A DNA stretch of 61,089 nucleotides, taken from IMG/VR virus record IMGVR_UViG_3300008624_000626, positions 1 through 61,089 of that record. One strand, given 5' to 3'. Both the position numbers and the translations under genes were made by a program. The notes under the pieces are model-generated. The model saw only the letters and a program-made list of their open reading frames with translations, was not told the DNA's origin and did no database searches. Every line of letters begins with the position of its first letter. The stretch's first letter is position 1. Positions 1 to 9,392 of the stretch are shown here, piece by piece. Origin of the DNA: a virus.

Positions 1-254
1 ACTGTGGTTATGAAAAAAGATTCAAATACGATATTGATATGCAATCAAATGGCATAATGGGTGAATGTATAGAATGGTGTCAAATTAATTGTAAAAAGAA
101 ATGGGGTTGGTGGTTTGAGGGGCCTGATTTAACTAATCCCTATAATCATAATTGGGAAAATCAAAACAGTTATATGAGTTTTGAAAATAAAAGAGAAGCT
201 ATGGCATTCTTTTTGGCCATCGGAATACAAAATATGGGAGATACAAACAAATAA
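1..254 (+). CDS. Conserved phage hypothetical protein, 5' end cut by window
   Basis: The frame is open from the left edge (first full codon at base 3, residues CGYEKRF) to the TAA at 252-254, so the ATG at 39 is probably internal and the gene begins outside the window. The visible product has a Cys/Trp-rich segment (EWCQINCKKKWGWWFEGP) and a C-terminal part ending in an aromatic/aliphatic patch (MAFFLAIG). I recognise no enzymatic motif. The TAA stop lies within the late promoter octamer of the next gene. Confidence 0.6.
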   Translation, partial: CGYEKRFKYDIDMQSNGIMGECIEWCQINCKKKWGWWFEGPDLTNPYNHNWENQNSYMSFENKREAMAFFLAIGIQNMGDTNK

Positions 255-257
255 ATA
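250..257 (+). promoter_or_regulatory. Late promoter octamer AATAAATA
   Basis: Matches the T4/cyanophage late consensus NATAAATA. Only 5 nt separate it from the ATG at 263, so the mRNA would begin at or next to the start codon. It includes the TAA stop of the upstream gene. Confidence 0.65.
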
Positions 258-262
258 TTAAT

Positions 263-598
263 ATGAAATGGTTTGATATAACAGATTCAGCAAAAGCACA
301 AATGGAAAAATTGCTTTCTAAAAATCCTGGCAAGTATGCTGTAAGTTTGGCAGTATTAGGAGGAGGATGTGCAGGTTTCAAATACGATTGGGGATTTATT
401 GATTCTAAAGATAAAGTAGGCTCCGAAGACATCACTGAAGATTGGGGTACTGGTCGTTTTGTTGTTGATGAAACTTCTATGCTCTATATTGCAGGCACAA
501 AAATTGATTGGATAGAAGAAACATTTGGTTCTCAATTTGAAATTGTCAATCCAAACAGTTCAAGCTCTTGTGGATGTGGAGAAAGTTTTGGTGTCTAA
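263..598 (+). CDS. A-type iron-sulfur carrier (IscA/ErpA/HesB-like)
   Basis: The 111-residue product has the A-type carrier pattern: one Cys in GGGCAGFKY (C36) and a C-terminal CGC pair (C103, C105), which in this family bind and transfer Fe-S clusters. Length matches IscA/ErpA (about 105-115 residues). Such carriers are common cargo in marine T4-like phages. In infection it could supply clusters to the five radical SAM proteins and QueE encoded in this window; that link is an inference. The gene starts 5 nt after a late octamer and overlaps the next ATG through TAATG. Confidence 0.9.
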   Translation: MKWFDITDSAKAQMEKLLSKNPGKYAVSLAVLGGGCAGFKYDWGFIDSKDKVGSEDITEDWGTGRFVVDETSMLYIAGTKIDWIEETFGSQFEIVNPNSSSSCGCGESFGV

Positions 599-1368
599 TG
601 GACACAGCATTCATAATAGGTAATGGCGAGTCAAGAAATATATTTCCAATAAAAGATTTAAAAAATAAAGGCATAATATATGGTTGTAATGCCATATACA
701 GAGACTATCCTGAACTATGTGATCATATTGTAGCAGTTAATCCACCAATGTATGAAGAATTAAAACAATGGTATGATGAAACAAATCCTAATCTAAAAAT
801 ACACGGACTTGATGACATATCCAAATGGAATTATCTATGCGATGGAGACTCACAAGCCAATTTCTCTCCAAATGCAGGTATACCAATAGGTTTAAAACTT
901 TATAGAGTTTGGCGAGGAGGTGACATTAAAAAAGGTAATGAAATTAGAACAATTGATTTTACTGAATCAAAAGGATCTGGTACTTCAGCAATATTACTAG
1001 CCGTAGAATCAGGTATTAAAAATATAGTAATATTGGCGTTTGACATACTAGGTTCAAGACAATGGGAATTTAGCAAAAGAGGAGAACATAGCAGAGAACA
1101 AAATAATATGTACAAAAATACAACAAATTATCCTTCAAGAATCAACATGAAAGCCTATCTCAAATATGAATGGCTATTTCAATTAAGACAAACATTCCGT
1201 AAACATCCAAATACAAATTTTTATTTTATTAATCGTAGAGAATACCTAGATGGTAATCATTTTTTAAGATCTTACTTTGATCAACCTAATATTAAAGTTG
1301 GAATTTATGCAGATTTAAGACGTTGGGTAGACGGAGATCGTGATAAAATTAATTGGCGGAAATTATAA
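598..1368 (+). CDS. Rossmann-type protein resembling DUF115/CST-I sialyltransferase fold
   Basis: The 256-residue product starts at the ATG overlapping the previous stop (TAATG). It opens with FIIGNGESRNIF, followed by YGCNAIYRD and, mid-protein, SGTSAILLAVESGIKNIVILAFD. A GNGxS loop, a C-N-x-x-Y strand end and a G-T-S-A helix before a hydrophobic strand occur in the DUF115/CST-I-like glycosyltransferase fold, where they frame a nucleotide-sugar site. Assignment is by motif resemblance only, so a nucleotide-binding protein of other function is possible. Its 3' end overlaps the convergent minus-strand gene by 6 bases. Confidence 0.4.
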   Translation: MDTAFIIGNGESRNIFPIKDLKNKGIIYGCNAIYRDYPELCDHIVAVNPPMYEELKQWYDETNPNLKIHGLDDISKWNYLCDGDSQANFSPNAGIPIGLKLYRVWRGGDIKKGNEIRTIDFTESKGSGTSAILLAVESGIKNIVILAFDILGSRQWEFSKRGEHSREQNNMYKNTTNYPSRINMKAYLKYEWLFQLRQTFRKHPNTNFYFINRREYLDGNHFLRSYFDQPNIKVGIYADLRRWVDGDRDKINWRKL

Positions 1369-1641
1369 AGTAACTGTACTCGAAGCATCAAGTTTGTAAA
1401 TCTTACGCATTTTAATACCTACTTTTTGAGCAAATTTCTTGCTATCACAATACGAACAAACGTGTTTATAATCATTACTTGCTCTATCTGGATCTACTTG
1501 TGACCTAGGTCTTAAAAATGTTACTCCACACGAATCACATTTAAAATAATATATGGTATTTTTTCTATGAAACGTATGATATACGCCTAATTTACTTTGA
1601 CGTTCATACAATCTCATCGTTTTCAACGTTTCTATGAACAT
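1363..1641 (-). CDS. Small zinc-ribbon-like protein, the only minus-strand gene
   Basis: A 92-residue protein beginning MFIETLKTMRLYERQ. It has two CxxC knuckles (CDSCGVTF and CSYCDSKKF) about 25 residues apart, the layout of a zinc ribbon, and a basic C-terminal tail. I chose the ATG at 1641 rather than the longer frame because a minus-strand late octamer (ATTAAATA, 1654-1647) lies 5 nt upstream of it, the spacing seen at plus-strand genes. The product could bind nucleic acid or act as a regulator; function is unknown. Confidence 0.65.
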   Translation of the reverse strand: MFIETLKTMRLYERQSKLGVYHTFHRKNTIYYFKCDSCGVTFLRPRSQVDPDRASNDYKHVCSYCDSKKFAQKVGIKMRKIYKLDASSTVTL

Positions 1642-1646
1642 ATAAG

Positions 1647-1654
1647 TATTTAAT
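1647..1654 (-). promoter_or_regulatory. Minus-strand late promoter octamer ATTAAATA
   Basis: Read on the minus strand it lies 5 nt before the ATG at 1641. It overlaps the plus-strand octamer at 1652-1659, making a compact divergent late promoter. Confidence 0.5.
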
Positions 1655-1659
1655 AAATA
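1652..1659 (+). promoter_or_regulatory. Late promoter octamer AATAAATA
   Basis: Precedes the ATG at 1674 by 14 nt and shares bases with the minus-strand octamer. It would drive the first of the tail-fibre-like genes. Confidence 0.6.
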
Positions 1660-1673
1660 CGTATTATAATAAT

Positions 1674-3083
1674 ATGGCACGATTAATAATAGACACTGGA
1701 ACAGAAGGAAACACGGCAACAGGCGATACTTTACGTGGCGCTATGGCGAAGATCAACGCGAATTTCGTAGAGGTCTACGATGATTTAGCCGGATCTAGTT
1801 TGGGTGGATTATTCACAAACAACCAAACCAATGGTGATGTAAAAATACAAGCCAATGGAACGGGTATAGTCGAAATAGATCAATTACAAATTACAGATGA
1901 TGCAATAACTTCGCTTGTTACAAACGGTGATGTGACACTAGCAGGTAACGGCACAGGTGTGGTACACGTGAACGATACATTAACAGTTGGTGTTAACAAT
2001 ACCAATGCAACCATAACAACTCTTGGAACTGGTGATTTAACATTAAGCACAAACAGTGGCACAAATTCAGGTACAATAAAAATAGCTGATGGTGCAGGTG
2101 GAAACATCACAGTTGAGCCTAATGGCTCAGGTGACATTTTATTAAAGGCAGGTGGTCAAGTTGGTATAGGAGATGTTAGTTCACCTGACACTTCATTACA
2201 TATTAAACAATCCACTGCAACCATAACACTCCAGAGAACAAGTGATGCAAACACACCAGGTATTGATTTCCAAAGTGCCGGCGGTGACGTCAGAGCCAAG
2301 ATGTACATGGATGGTACTAATGGAACAAACAAAGAAATTATTTTTAAAGTAAGAGATAATTCAAGTACGGTCGAAAGATTTAGAGTTACATGGACCGGGG
2401 CCAGTGTAACAGGAACTTTTAACATTATGAGTGATAGTGATTCTTCTTTAAGTGATGCTACCATCAGCATGACTGAGAACAAAATTACAACATTAAGATC
2501 TAACGATAATCTAGAATTATCTGCGAATGGTACAGGCAAGGTCTATACAGACAGTAATTTACATTTACATTCTGCTACACCGCTTATTCAATTTCAAAGA
2601 ACAGACAACGCAAACGTGCCTGGAATAAGTTTTTTAGGTGATGGTGGAACAGAAGGGGCCAGTATTAAATTTGATGGAACTGATGGTACAACAAACGAAA
2701 TAATTTTAAGTTCTTTTTATTCTAGTGCTGTAACAGAAAGACTTAGAGTTACAACAACAGGAGCCAAAGTTTCAGGCACTTTGGACGTAGACGGTGCCAT
2801 CACGATAACAGATAACAAAATTAGTGCTTCAAGAAGTAATGACGATTTAAATTTAGCGGCGTCAGGAACTGGTAATATTGTTGTTGGTGCAATTACAATA
2901 AACGGTACAACTATAAGTTCAGCAGATTCAACAAAAATATCAATTGCAGAAGCAGTAGATATAAATGGTAATTTAGTTGCAACAGGATCACAAATAGATT
3001 TTACTAATCTTCCAACATCGGATCCAAGTGTTGCAGGAAGACTTTGGAGAAGTGGAACAGATCTAAAAATTAGTATAGGATAA
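1674..3083 (+). CDS. Tail-fibre-like virion protein with beta-repeat stalk (paralogue 1)
   Basis: The 469-residue product opens with a module (GDTLRGAMAKINANFVEVYDD) also found at the start of the genes at 3090 and 4145. It continues with low-complexity Thr/Ser/Gly/Asn repeats such as NGDVxxxxNGTGxV and ASGTGNIVVGAIT, typical of phage fibre beta-structured shafts, and ends in RLWRSGTDLKISIG. No enzyme motif is visible. Probable role: fibre or receptor-binding component of the tail. It is led by a late octamer and followed by a paralogue after 6 bases. Confidence 0.75.
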   Translation: MARLIIDTGTEGNTATGDTLRGAMAKINANFVEVYDDLAGSSLGGLFTNNQTNGDVKIQANGTGIVEIDQLQITDDAITSLVTNGDVTLAGNGTGVVHVNDTLTVGVNNTNATITTLGTGDLTLSTNSGTNSGTIKIADGAGGNITVEPNGSGDILLKAGGQVGIGDVSSPDTSLHIKQSTATITLQRTSDANTPGIDFQSAGGDVRAKMYMDGTNGTNKEIIFKVRDNSSTVERFRVTWTGASVTGTFNIMSDSDSSLSDATISMTENKITTLRSNDNLELSANGTGKVYTDSNLHLHSATPLIQFQRTDNANVPGISFLGDGGTEGASIKFDGTDGTTNEIILSSFYSSAVTERLRVTTTGAKVSGTLDVDGAITITDNKISASRSNDDLNLAASGTGNIVVGAITINGTTISSADSTKISIAEAVDINGNLVATGSQIDFTNLPTSDPSVAGRLWRSGTDLKISIG

Positions 3084-3089
3084 TAAACA

Positions 3090-4088
3090 ATGGCACAGAC
3101 AACAATTAATGTAGGTAGTAACGCAAATGACGGAACAGGTGATGATTTAAGATCAGCATTTATTTCTGTAAATGCTAACTTCACAGAATTATATGCGGCA
3201 TCTCCTGCAACTTCTTCAATATCACTTGCAGGAAATACAATTTCTACAAATGCCTCAAATGCAAATTTAAAATTATTAGCATCTGGTACAGGTGTTATAG
3301 AATTAGAAGGAATTCAAATTAGAGATAACCACATTGAAGGTACAAGATCAAATGAAGATTTAATTGTATCTGCATCAGGTACAGGAAACATTATTGTAGG
3401 TGCAATTAGAATTAATGGTACAACTTTAAGTGCAGATGATTCTAGTTCAATTAAAATTAATGAAACATTACAAGTCAATACAATTTCTTCTGATGATTCT
3501 AGTGCTGTAACAGTCTCAGACAATTTAAATATATCTGGAACTTTAAGTGTAAACACAATTGATACCAATTCAATTTCATCTTCAGACTCAACTGCAATAC
3601 AAATTAATGATGCATTAAACGTTTCTGGAACTTTAAGTGCAAACATACTTGACACAAACGTAATATCGTCTACAGATTCTAGTGCTGTAACAATATCAGA
3701 CAACTTGCAAGTCAATGGAACACTAACAGCAACATCAATTACTGGATTAACCGTATTAAACAATTCTTCACAATCAGATGGCACAGTAACACACGCAGGT
3801 TCATCTGGACAACAACCATTAGACAGTTTTGTTCATGCAACTTACAGAAGTGCAAAATATCAAGTTAGTATTACAGATGCGGCAGAGAGTAGATATGCAC
3901 TTGACGAAATCTACGTAACTCATAACGGTACAACTGCTTTCATATCAACAACAGGTGTAAGTTCAACTGGAGCATCATTAGCAACTTACTCAGCAGATAT
4001 TAGTGGTAACAACTGTAGAATTTTAATAGTTCCTGTATCTAATAATTCAGTTACATATAAGTTTGTTAAAACGTTAATCAAAGTATAA
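3090..4088 (+). CDS. Tail-fibre-like virion protein (paralogue 2)
   Basis: The 332-residue product starts with the shared module (NDGTGDDLRSAFISVNANF), then several near-identical stalk units of the type VSGTLSxNxxDTNxISSxDSxAVxI (residues about 105-215). The C-terminal 90 residues look globular (AESRYALDEIYVTHNGT and later YKFVKTLIKV). That layout, conserved anchor, repetitive stalk and distinct tip, fits a tail fibre whose last domain contacts another fibre or the host. The exact role is an inference. Confidence 0.7.
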   Translation: MAQTTINVGSNANDGTGDDLRSAFISVNANFTELYAASPATSSISLAGNTISTNASNANLKLLASGTGVIELEGIQIRDNHIEGTRSNEDLIVSASGTGNIIVGAIRINGTTLSADDSSSIKINETLQVNTISSDDSSAVTVSDNLNISGTLSVNTIDTNSISSSDSTAIQINDALNVSGTLSANILDTNVISSTDSSAVTISDNLQVNGTLTATSITGLTVLNNSSQSDGTVTHAGSSGQQPLDSFVHATYRSAKYQVSITDAAESRYALDEIYVTHNGTTAFISTTGVSSTGASLATYSADISGNNCRILIVPVSNNSVTYKFVKTLIKV

Positions 4089-4114
4089 AATTACATTCGG
4101 TTTATAAAATTTCT

Positions 4115-4122
4115 AATAAATA
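4115..4122 (+). promoter_or_regulatory. Late promoter octamer AATAAATA
   Basis: Located 22 nt before the ATG at 4145. This late gene has a leader with a Shine-Dalgarno sequence (AGGAG at 4131-4135), unlike most other late starts here. Confidence 0.55.
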
Positions 4123-4144
4123 ATCATATTAGGAGATTTAAAAC

Positions 4145-6007
4145 ATGGCACAACAAACAGTTAGCATAGGTTCATCAGCAAATGACGGTACAGGTGATCC
4201 ATTAAGAACAGCATTTACAAAGATAAATGCAAATTTTACAGAATTATACGGCGATACTGCCGAAGCAAATGATATACTAGATGATACATCACCCCAATTA
4301 GGTGGTAATCTAGATATAAACGGATTTAATATTACATCAGCAAGATCAAACGAAAATATTAGAATTATTCCTAACGGAACAGGTACAGTTGAGCTTGAAG
4401 GAACAACTAATGTTACAGGAAGTTTAACAGCAACAGGAAATATTTTTGCAAATGGAAACATTAACCTTGGTGATGGTGCAGGTGACCAAACAAAAGTAAC
4501 TGGTGTATTTGAAGCAGACCAATTACAAATTGATGGTACAACATTAACAAGCACAGTTACAAACGGTGACGTAACTATAACTGGAAATGCAACAGGTGGT
4601 GTCATTATTGAAAATTTAACTTTTAATGATAACACAATAACCTCACCTTCAAACAGTCATATATCAATTCAACCAGGTGGAACAGGTAATGTTGTAGTAG
4701 GTGCAGTAACAGTTAGTGGTACAACTTTAAGTGCGGCAGATTCATCTCAAATTACAATAGCAGAAGCATTACAAGTTAACGGTGCGGCAACTTTAGGAAC
4801 AAGTGTAACATTGGCAACAGGTGCAACTGTAACAGGTATCTTAGATGAAGATGCTATGGGAACAAATTCAGCAACACAACTTGCTACACAACAATCAATA
4901 AAAGCATATGCAGATACAAAAGCAGTATTAACAGGTTCAACTAATAATACTATTACAACAGTAACAGGTGCTCATGCATTCCAAGGTGAAGCAAACTTAA
5001 CTTTTGATGGTAGTACACTAGCCGTAACAGGAGCAGGAACATTTAGTACTACTTTAGGAATAACTGGAACACTAACAACAGCAGATATTACTACAACTGG
5101 AACACACACAGTTACAGGACAATCAGATATTGACTATGTAAGAATTAAAGATCATGCAATTACAACAAATGCCTCAAATGCTAACTTAGACCTTTCAGCA
5201 AATAGTACAGGTGTTGTTAATGTTGCATCAGCAATGACAACTATTGGACAAACTATTACAGGTGACGTTGTTGTTACAGGTAGAATGGATGTTGACAACG
5301 TTGCAATAAACGGAAACGGTATTATAGCAACAAATTCAAATGGTGCGTTAAACATAAATCCTAATGGTACAGGTATAATCACACTGGGTGGATCTTATGT
5401 TCATGTACCTGAACAAATATTATGTGGAGAACTATGGTGCGATTATGGTATAGAAATGGGCACAGGAGCCACTATTGCACAACGATCAACTAACGAAAAT
5501 TTAGTATTTGAAACTAACGGTACTGGAGTAGTAACTACTGCTTCACAATTAACATTGACTGGATCTTTTAAACCAGCAATACATACTTTCACGGCAACTG
5601 ATGCAATTACAGAAACAGAACACGCAGGTAGAACATTATTACTTGGTGAAGTAGGTGGTAATGCACTAGTTACATTAACACTACCAGACGCAACAGGTTC
5701 AGGTGCAACATACAAATTCATAGTAACAGTTGTGAACACATCAACCTATGTAATCAAAGCACCAGATGCCAATAACACTATTGACGGTATCATGATGTAC
5801 CTAGATGAAGACGCAACGGCAGTTACAGCATTTCCAACAGTAGCGGCTACTGATACTATCACCATTAATGGTGGTACAACAGGTGGTCAAATAGGTGACT
5901 ATCTTGAACTAGTTGATATAGCAACTGACCAATGGCACGTTAGAGGAACTATGAGATGCCTTACAGGTGTTAATCCAGCAACTTGCTTTAGTGCTACTGT
6001 ATCTTAA
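4145..6007 (+). CDS. Tail-fibre-like virion protein (paralogue 3)
   Basis: The 620-residue product has the shared N-terminal module (NDGTGDPLRTAFTKINANF), long NGTGxVxxxGTTxxTG-type repeats, and near the middle TQLATQQSIKAYADTK, a segment typical of phage tail fibres. The C-terminal 150 residues (from HTFTATDAITETEHAG) form a distinct domain rich in LTLPDATGSGATYKF-type beta strands. Probable distal or side tail fibre. It has its own late octamer and Shine-Dalgarno site. Adhesin specificity cannot be inferred. Confidence 0.75.
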   Translation: MAQQTVSIGSSANDGTGDPLRTAFTKINANFTELYGDTAEANDILDDTSPQLGGNLDINGFNITSARSNENIRIIPNGTGTVELEGTTNVTGSLTATGNIFANGNINLGDGAGDQTKVTGVFEADQLQIDGTTLTSTVTNGDVTITGNATGGVIIENLTFNDNTITSPSNSHISIQPGGTGNVVVGAVTVSGTTLSAADSSQITIAEALQVNGAATLGTSVTLATGATVTGILDEDAMGTNSATQLATQQSIKAYADTKAVLTGSTNNTITTVTGAHAFQGEANLTFDGSTLAVTGAGTFSTTLGITGTLTTADITTTGTHTVTGQSDIDYVRIKDHAITTNASNANLDLSANSTGVVNVASAMTTIGQTITGDVVVTGRMDVDNVAINGNGIIATNSNGALNINPNGTGIITLGGSYVHVPEQILCGELWCDYGIEMGTGATIAQRSTNENLVFETNGTGVVTTASQLTLTGSFKPAIHTFTATDAITETEHAGRTLLLGEVGGNALVTLTLPDATGSGATYKFIVTVVNTSTYVIKAPDANNTIDGIMMYLDEDATAVTAFPTVAATDTITINGGTTGGQIGDYLELVDIATDQWHVRGTMRCLTGVNPATCFSATVS

Positions 6008-6022
6008 TAGTATCTAAAACTC

Positions 6023-6030
6023 AATAAATA
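6023..6030 (+). promoter_or_regulatory. Late promoter octamer AATAAATA
   Basis: Lies 21 nt before the ATG at 6052, with AAGGAG at 6037-6042 as ribosome-binding site. Confidence 0.55.
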
Positions 6031-6051
6031 CTGGTGAAGGAGTAAGTTCTA

Positions 6052-8553
6052 ATGTCGACACCAGTGTGGTCAACCACAGCAGGTAAACTTGCATCAATTG
6101 ATGAGCAAGTGTCATATTCGCTACAATTAGAAGCGAATACAGCCGATTCTACGGCTATCACTTACTCCGTAATTGCAGGGAGCCTACCTTCAGGAATGGA
6201 ACTTACTTCAGCAGGCTTACTTACAGGGATTCCAGCTGAGGTTTCGAAAAGAACTAGATACACCTTCGTTGTACGTGCCACAGCTGGAACAACAATTACA
6301 GATAGAAATTTTTATTTAGATATAGAAGGTGCAGACGCACCAACATTTACAACTGCATCAGGACAACTCCAGTTAGATGACTCTTCAAGAGTTGGTTTAT
6401 ATTGGATATTGGATGGATCATCGTTATCATTCCAAATAGCGGCAAGTGATACAGATACAAGAGCAGGACAATCGTTAGTTTATGAAATTGTACAAGGTGC
6501 ATTACCACCAGGTATTACTATGTCAGCAACATGATTTATATCTTGAATAGTACAACTTACAGAAGATGAACGATATGGACCACAAGGTGGATATGCAGAA
6601 GATTATGATGATTATGTTTACGATAGAACAGTATTTTCAAAATCTAGATCAATAAATTATGATTTTATAGTAAGAGTTTCAGATAGTACAAGTTATGTAG
6701 ATCAAAATAATTCAATATTTGTTTATACAGCAGATTATTGGAGAGTATCAAATTCAGAAATTACAGTAGACATGAATGAAATAGGGGGTTCAGCATTAAC
6801 AGTTGATTTTAGTGCTAATAGAAGACCAATTTTCAAAACAGCATCAGCCCTTGGAACATTTAGACATGACAACGCCTGTGTAATTAAAATTGACGTTGAA
6901 GATTTTGATCCATTACAAGCAGATTTAGAATATTCAATCGTATCAGGTGCTATGCCTTCAGGTTTATCAATTAATATTAGCTCTGGAGAAATATATGGAA
7001 CATTGGCAAGACAGACCGCTATTGAAACAAGTTATACATTTACAATAAGAGCGAACAGAGTTGTATCAACTGGAATAAATGTGTTCACTGATCAAATATT
7101 TACAATGAAAGTAATTGGTGAAATTGATATTGGAATTACATTTACAACTCCAGCAACCATTGGTACATTGACGGCAGATATTCCAAGTATATTATCATTT
7201 TCAGCAGTAGCAGAAGAAACAAATAGAGTTTTAACTTATAGTTTAACATCTGGATCGTTGCCAACAGGTATAACATTATCTCCACAAGGAAATTTAATAG
7301 GAACAATTGATCCAAGTGACTTTACTGATTCAACTCGAGCATATACATTTACAGTTACGGTTAGTGACCAATATCAGTCATTAGCAACATCAAAAGAATT
7401 TACATTAAACATTGACATACCATATACTACTATTGAATATGGTAATATGACCGGACATTCAACATCTTTTATTGATCAAAATATATTTTATAATATTGCA
7501 CAAGATCCAAATATTAATTCTCCTGAATATATTTACAGACCAGAGGATAATAATTTTGGAATGAAACTAAATCCTGAAATGTTAATGATGGCAGGATTAC
7601 AAGCACAAACACTTACAGCATTCCAACAACAAATGGAACAAAATCATGCTCCAAAAACTTTATATTTTGGAGAATTAAAAACAGCAGTTGCAAAAGAAAA
7701 CAATATTATAAAATATGAAGTTGTTTATCTTGAAATGACAGACAAACTTGTTAATAATGATGGTACAGCAATTAGTTCATCGGTTTCATTAAGAACAGAT
7801 GTTGCAAAACCTATGTTAGGTCCAAGAGCAGGAACAGTTAATTTAACTACTGATATGGATGACTTCAATATTACAACCTCTGGCGGATTATCATTTAGCA
7901 CGTCTGGCTCTAAAGTTCCATATGCTGGTCAAATTTCAGCAGATTTAGATTATATGGCAACACTTTATCCAAATGCAGTTGCAAATATGAGAAGTAGAAT
8001 GAAAACTTTAGGACATAAAGAATGGGACCATTTGCCTTTATGGATGAAAACAACACAATCAGGTGACCTAGCACCATTGGGGTTTGTATTAGCAGTACCT
8101 ATATGTTATTGCAAGGCAGGTACATCTGCTTTGTTAAAGAAAAGAATAAAAGATAAAGGATTAATTTTTAGAAATATTGACTTTATTGTAGATAGATATC
8201 AAGTTAGTAAAAGCAAAGTTACACCTGCTAAATTCACAGCAGATGGCTCAACTACTACATTCCAATTAGATGAGATTGTACATGAAGAAGATATTTTGGT
8301 TAAAGAAGGTAGTGATATTGTTTATGCTGGAGACGGAGTAACAGCAGACAATAACCAAAAGCCAACAGATTTAACTGCTGATGGTGAATTAAGATCTGCA
8401 GACCATGAATATGGCATTGAACTTACTCATAATACTTCAACTAGTAAAACTACAATTACTTTTACCAAAGAAGTACCGTCAGACGGCACTATTATTACAG
8501 TCGAAAGAGCTAACGATAAATATCTTAAATTTAGAAGCAAAGGAATATTTTAA
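6052..8553 (+). CDS. Virion protein with He_PIG/cadherin-like repeats, interrupted by two in-frame UGA codons
   Basis: One frame runs from the ATG at 6052 to the TAA at 8551-8553, broken only by TGA at 6532-6534 and 6544-6546. Between and after the stops the frame encodes protein that matches the gene's style (IVQLTEDERYGPQGGYAEDYDDY). The N-terminal half contains repeated Ig-like He_PIG motifs, LPxGhxhxxxGxhxG. In the interrupted repeat (LPPGITMSAT-stop-FIS-stop-IVQ) both stops occupy the two conserved glycine positions of that motif. The C-terminal half is a separate domain (about 350 residues). Read through, the product is about 833 residues and probably a fibre or baseplate component. Alternatives are a broken gene, a sequencing or assembly artefact, or UGA recoding. 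The ATG at 6772 is an internal methionine, not a convincing separate start. Confidence 0.65.
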
Positions 8554-9116
8554 TGGCAAGTAACATAGTACCAGGTAACGTAGACGGCACTTATCCTAAA
8601 GCAGGACAGGATAACAGTTCACAAGGATTTAGAGATAATTTTAGTGCAATTAAAAACAATTTTACTGAAGCAGTAACAGAAATAGAAGCATTACAAACAA
8701 ACAAAGCAAACTTAAACGCTTCAAGTGATTTTGCTGATAATGAAGTTATTAGAGCAAAATTTAAAGATACATCAGAAACAGTATACGCACATGGTACAAC
8801 TGGTGGTGCAATTACATTAAATCACCAAAATGGACATTACCAAACTATAACGTCTAATGCATCTATAACATTATCATTTACCAATTGGCCTGCTACAGCA
8901 ACACTGGGTAGAATTGTATTAGATATTACGTTTGCATCTACAGCACACACGATTACAATTCCAACTGCTGTATTAGTATCTGGTTTAGTATTAGGTGGAG
9001 ATGGCTCTTCTAATACAATAACTTGTCCAACATCTGGAAGATATGTTTACGAGTTTACAACTCCAGATGCAGGTACAACAATTTTAATGAACCAATTGGG
9101 TAACAACTACATCTAA
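8553..9116 (+). CDS. Short virion/fibre protein
   Basis: The 187-residue product starts at an ATG overlapping the previous TAA (TAATG). Its N terminus (SSQGFRDNFSAIKNNFTEAV) is a diverged form of the anchor module in the three upstream fibre genes. Residues 25-60 form an alpha-helical coiled-coil-like stretch, and the rest is beta-rich (GHYQTITSNASITLSF). Probably a small structural protein of the tail. Translational coupling to the gene above is likely, which matters because that gene carries two UGA codons. Confidence 0.65.
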   Translation: MASNIVPGNVDGTYPKAGQDNSSQGFRDNFSAIKNNFTEAVTEIEALQTNKANLNASSDFADNEVIRAKFKDTSETVYAHGTTGGAITLNHQNGHYQTITSNASITLSFTNWPATATLGRIVLDITFASTAHTITIPTAVLVSGLVLGGDGSSNTITCPTSGRYVYEFTTPDAGTTILMNQLGNNYI

Positions 9117-9128
9117 TAGGAGGTAGTA

Positions 9129-9380
9129 ATGTATTTTCATCCATTACAAGAAGAAATCGGAAATTTATCTGAAGAAGATATCTCCAAAAGAATAAAAGAG
9201 CTTTCTAGAAAAGTTGCTATTGCTAGACGAGGCAGAAATCCAGACATGTTACAAAAACTACAACATGCACTTGGAACTTATCAAGATGCTATTAGACAAA
9301 GAAGAGTTGAACAATGGCACAAAGACTTTAAAAAAGCAAGAGGCGAACCAGATTTAGGTGATTTAATCAACATTGAATAG
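9129..9380 (+). CDS. Small helical conserved phage protein
   Basis: An 83-residue, charged, mostly alpha-helical protein (LSEEDISKRIKELSRKVAIARRG, then QDAIRQRRVEQW). A strong Shine-Dalgarno site (AGGAGG at about 9119-9124) precedes the ATG. I do not recognise the family beyond resemblance to small helical proteins next to fibre genes in marine T4-like phages. It may be a structural or assembly factor; no motif shows this directly. Confidence 0.6.
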   Translation: MYFHPLQEEIGNLSEEDISKRIKELSRKVAIARRGRNPDMLQKLQHALGTYQDAIRQRRVEQWHKDFKKARGEPDLGDLINIE

Positions 9381-9392
9381 TAAGTATGTTTA

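Noticed and set aside
1880-5739. Long minus-strand frames opposite the fibre genes
   Set aside because: They mirror Thr/Val/Ser-rich plus-strand repeats, which lack stop triplets on the other strand. They have no promoters or ribosome sites and no domain-like sequence.
6772-8553. Separate gene starting at ATG 6772
   Set aside because: The frame is open and protein-like from 6547 onward, continuous with the upstream part across the two UGAs, and no ribosome site precedes 6772.
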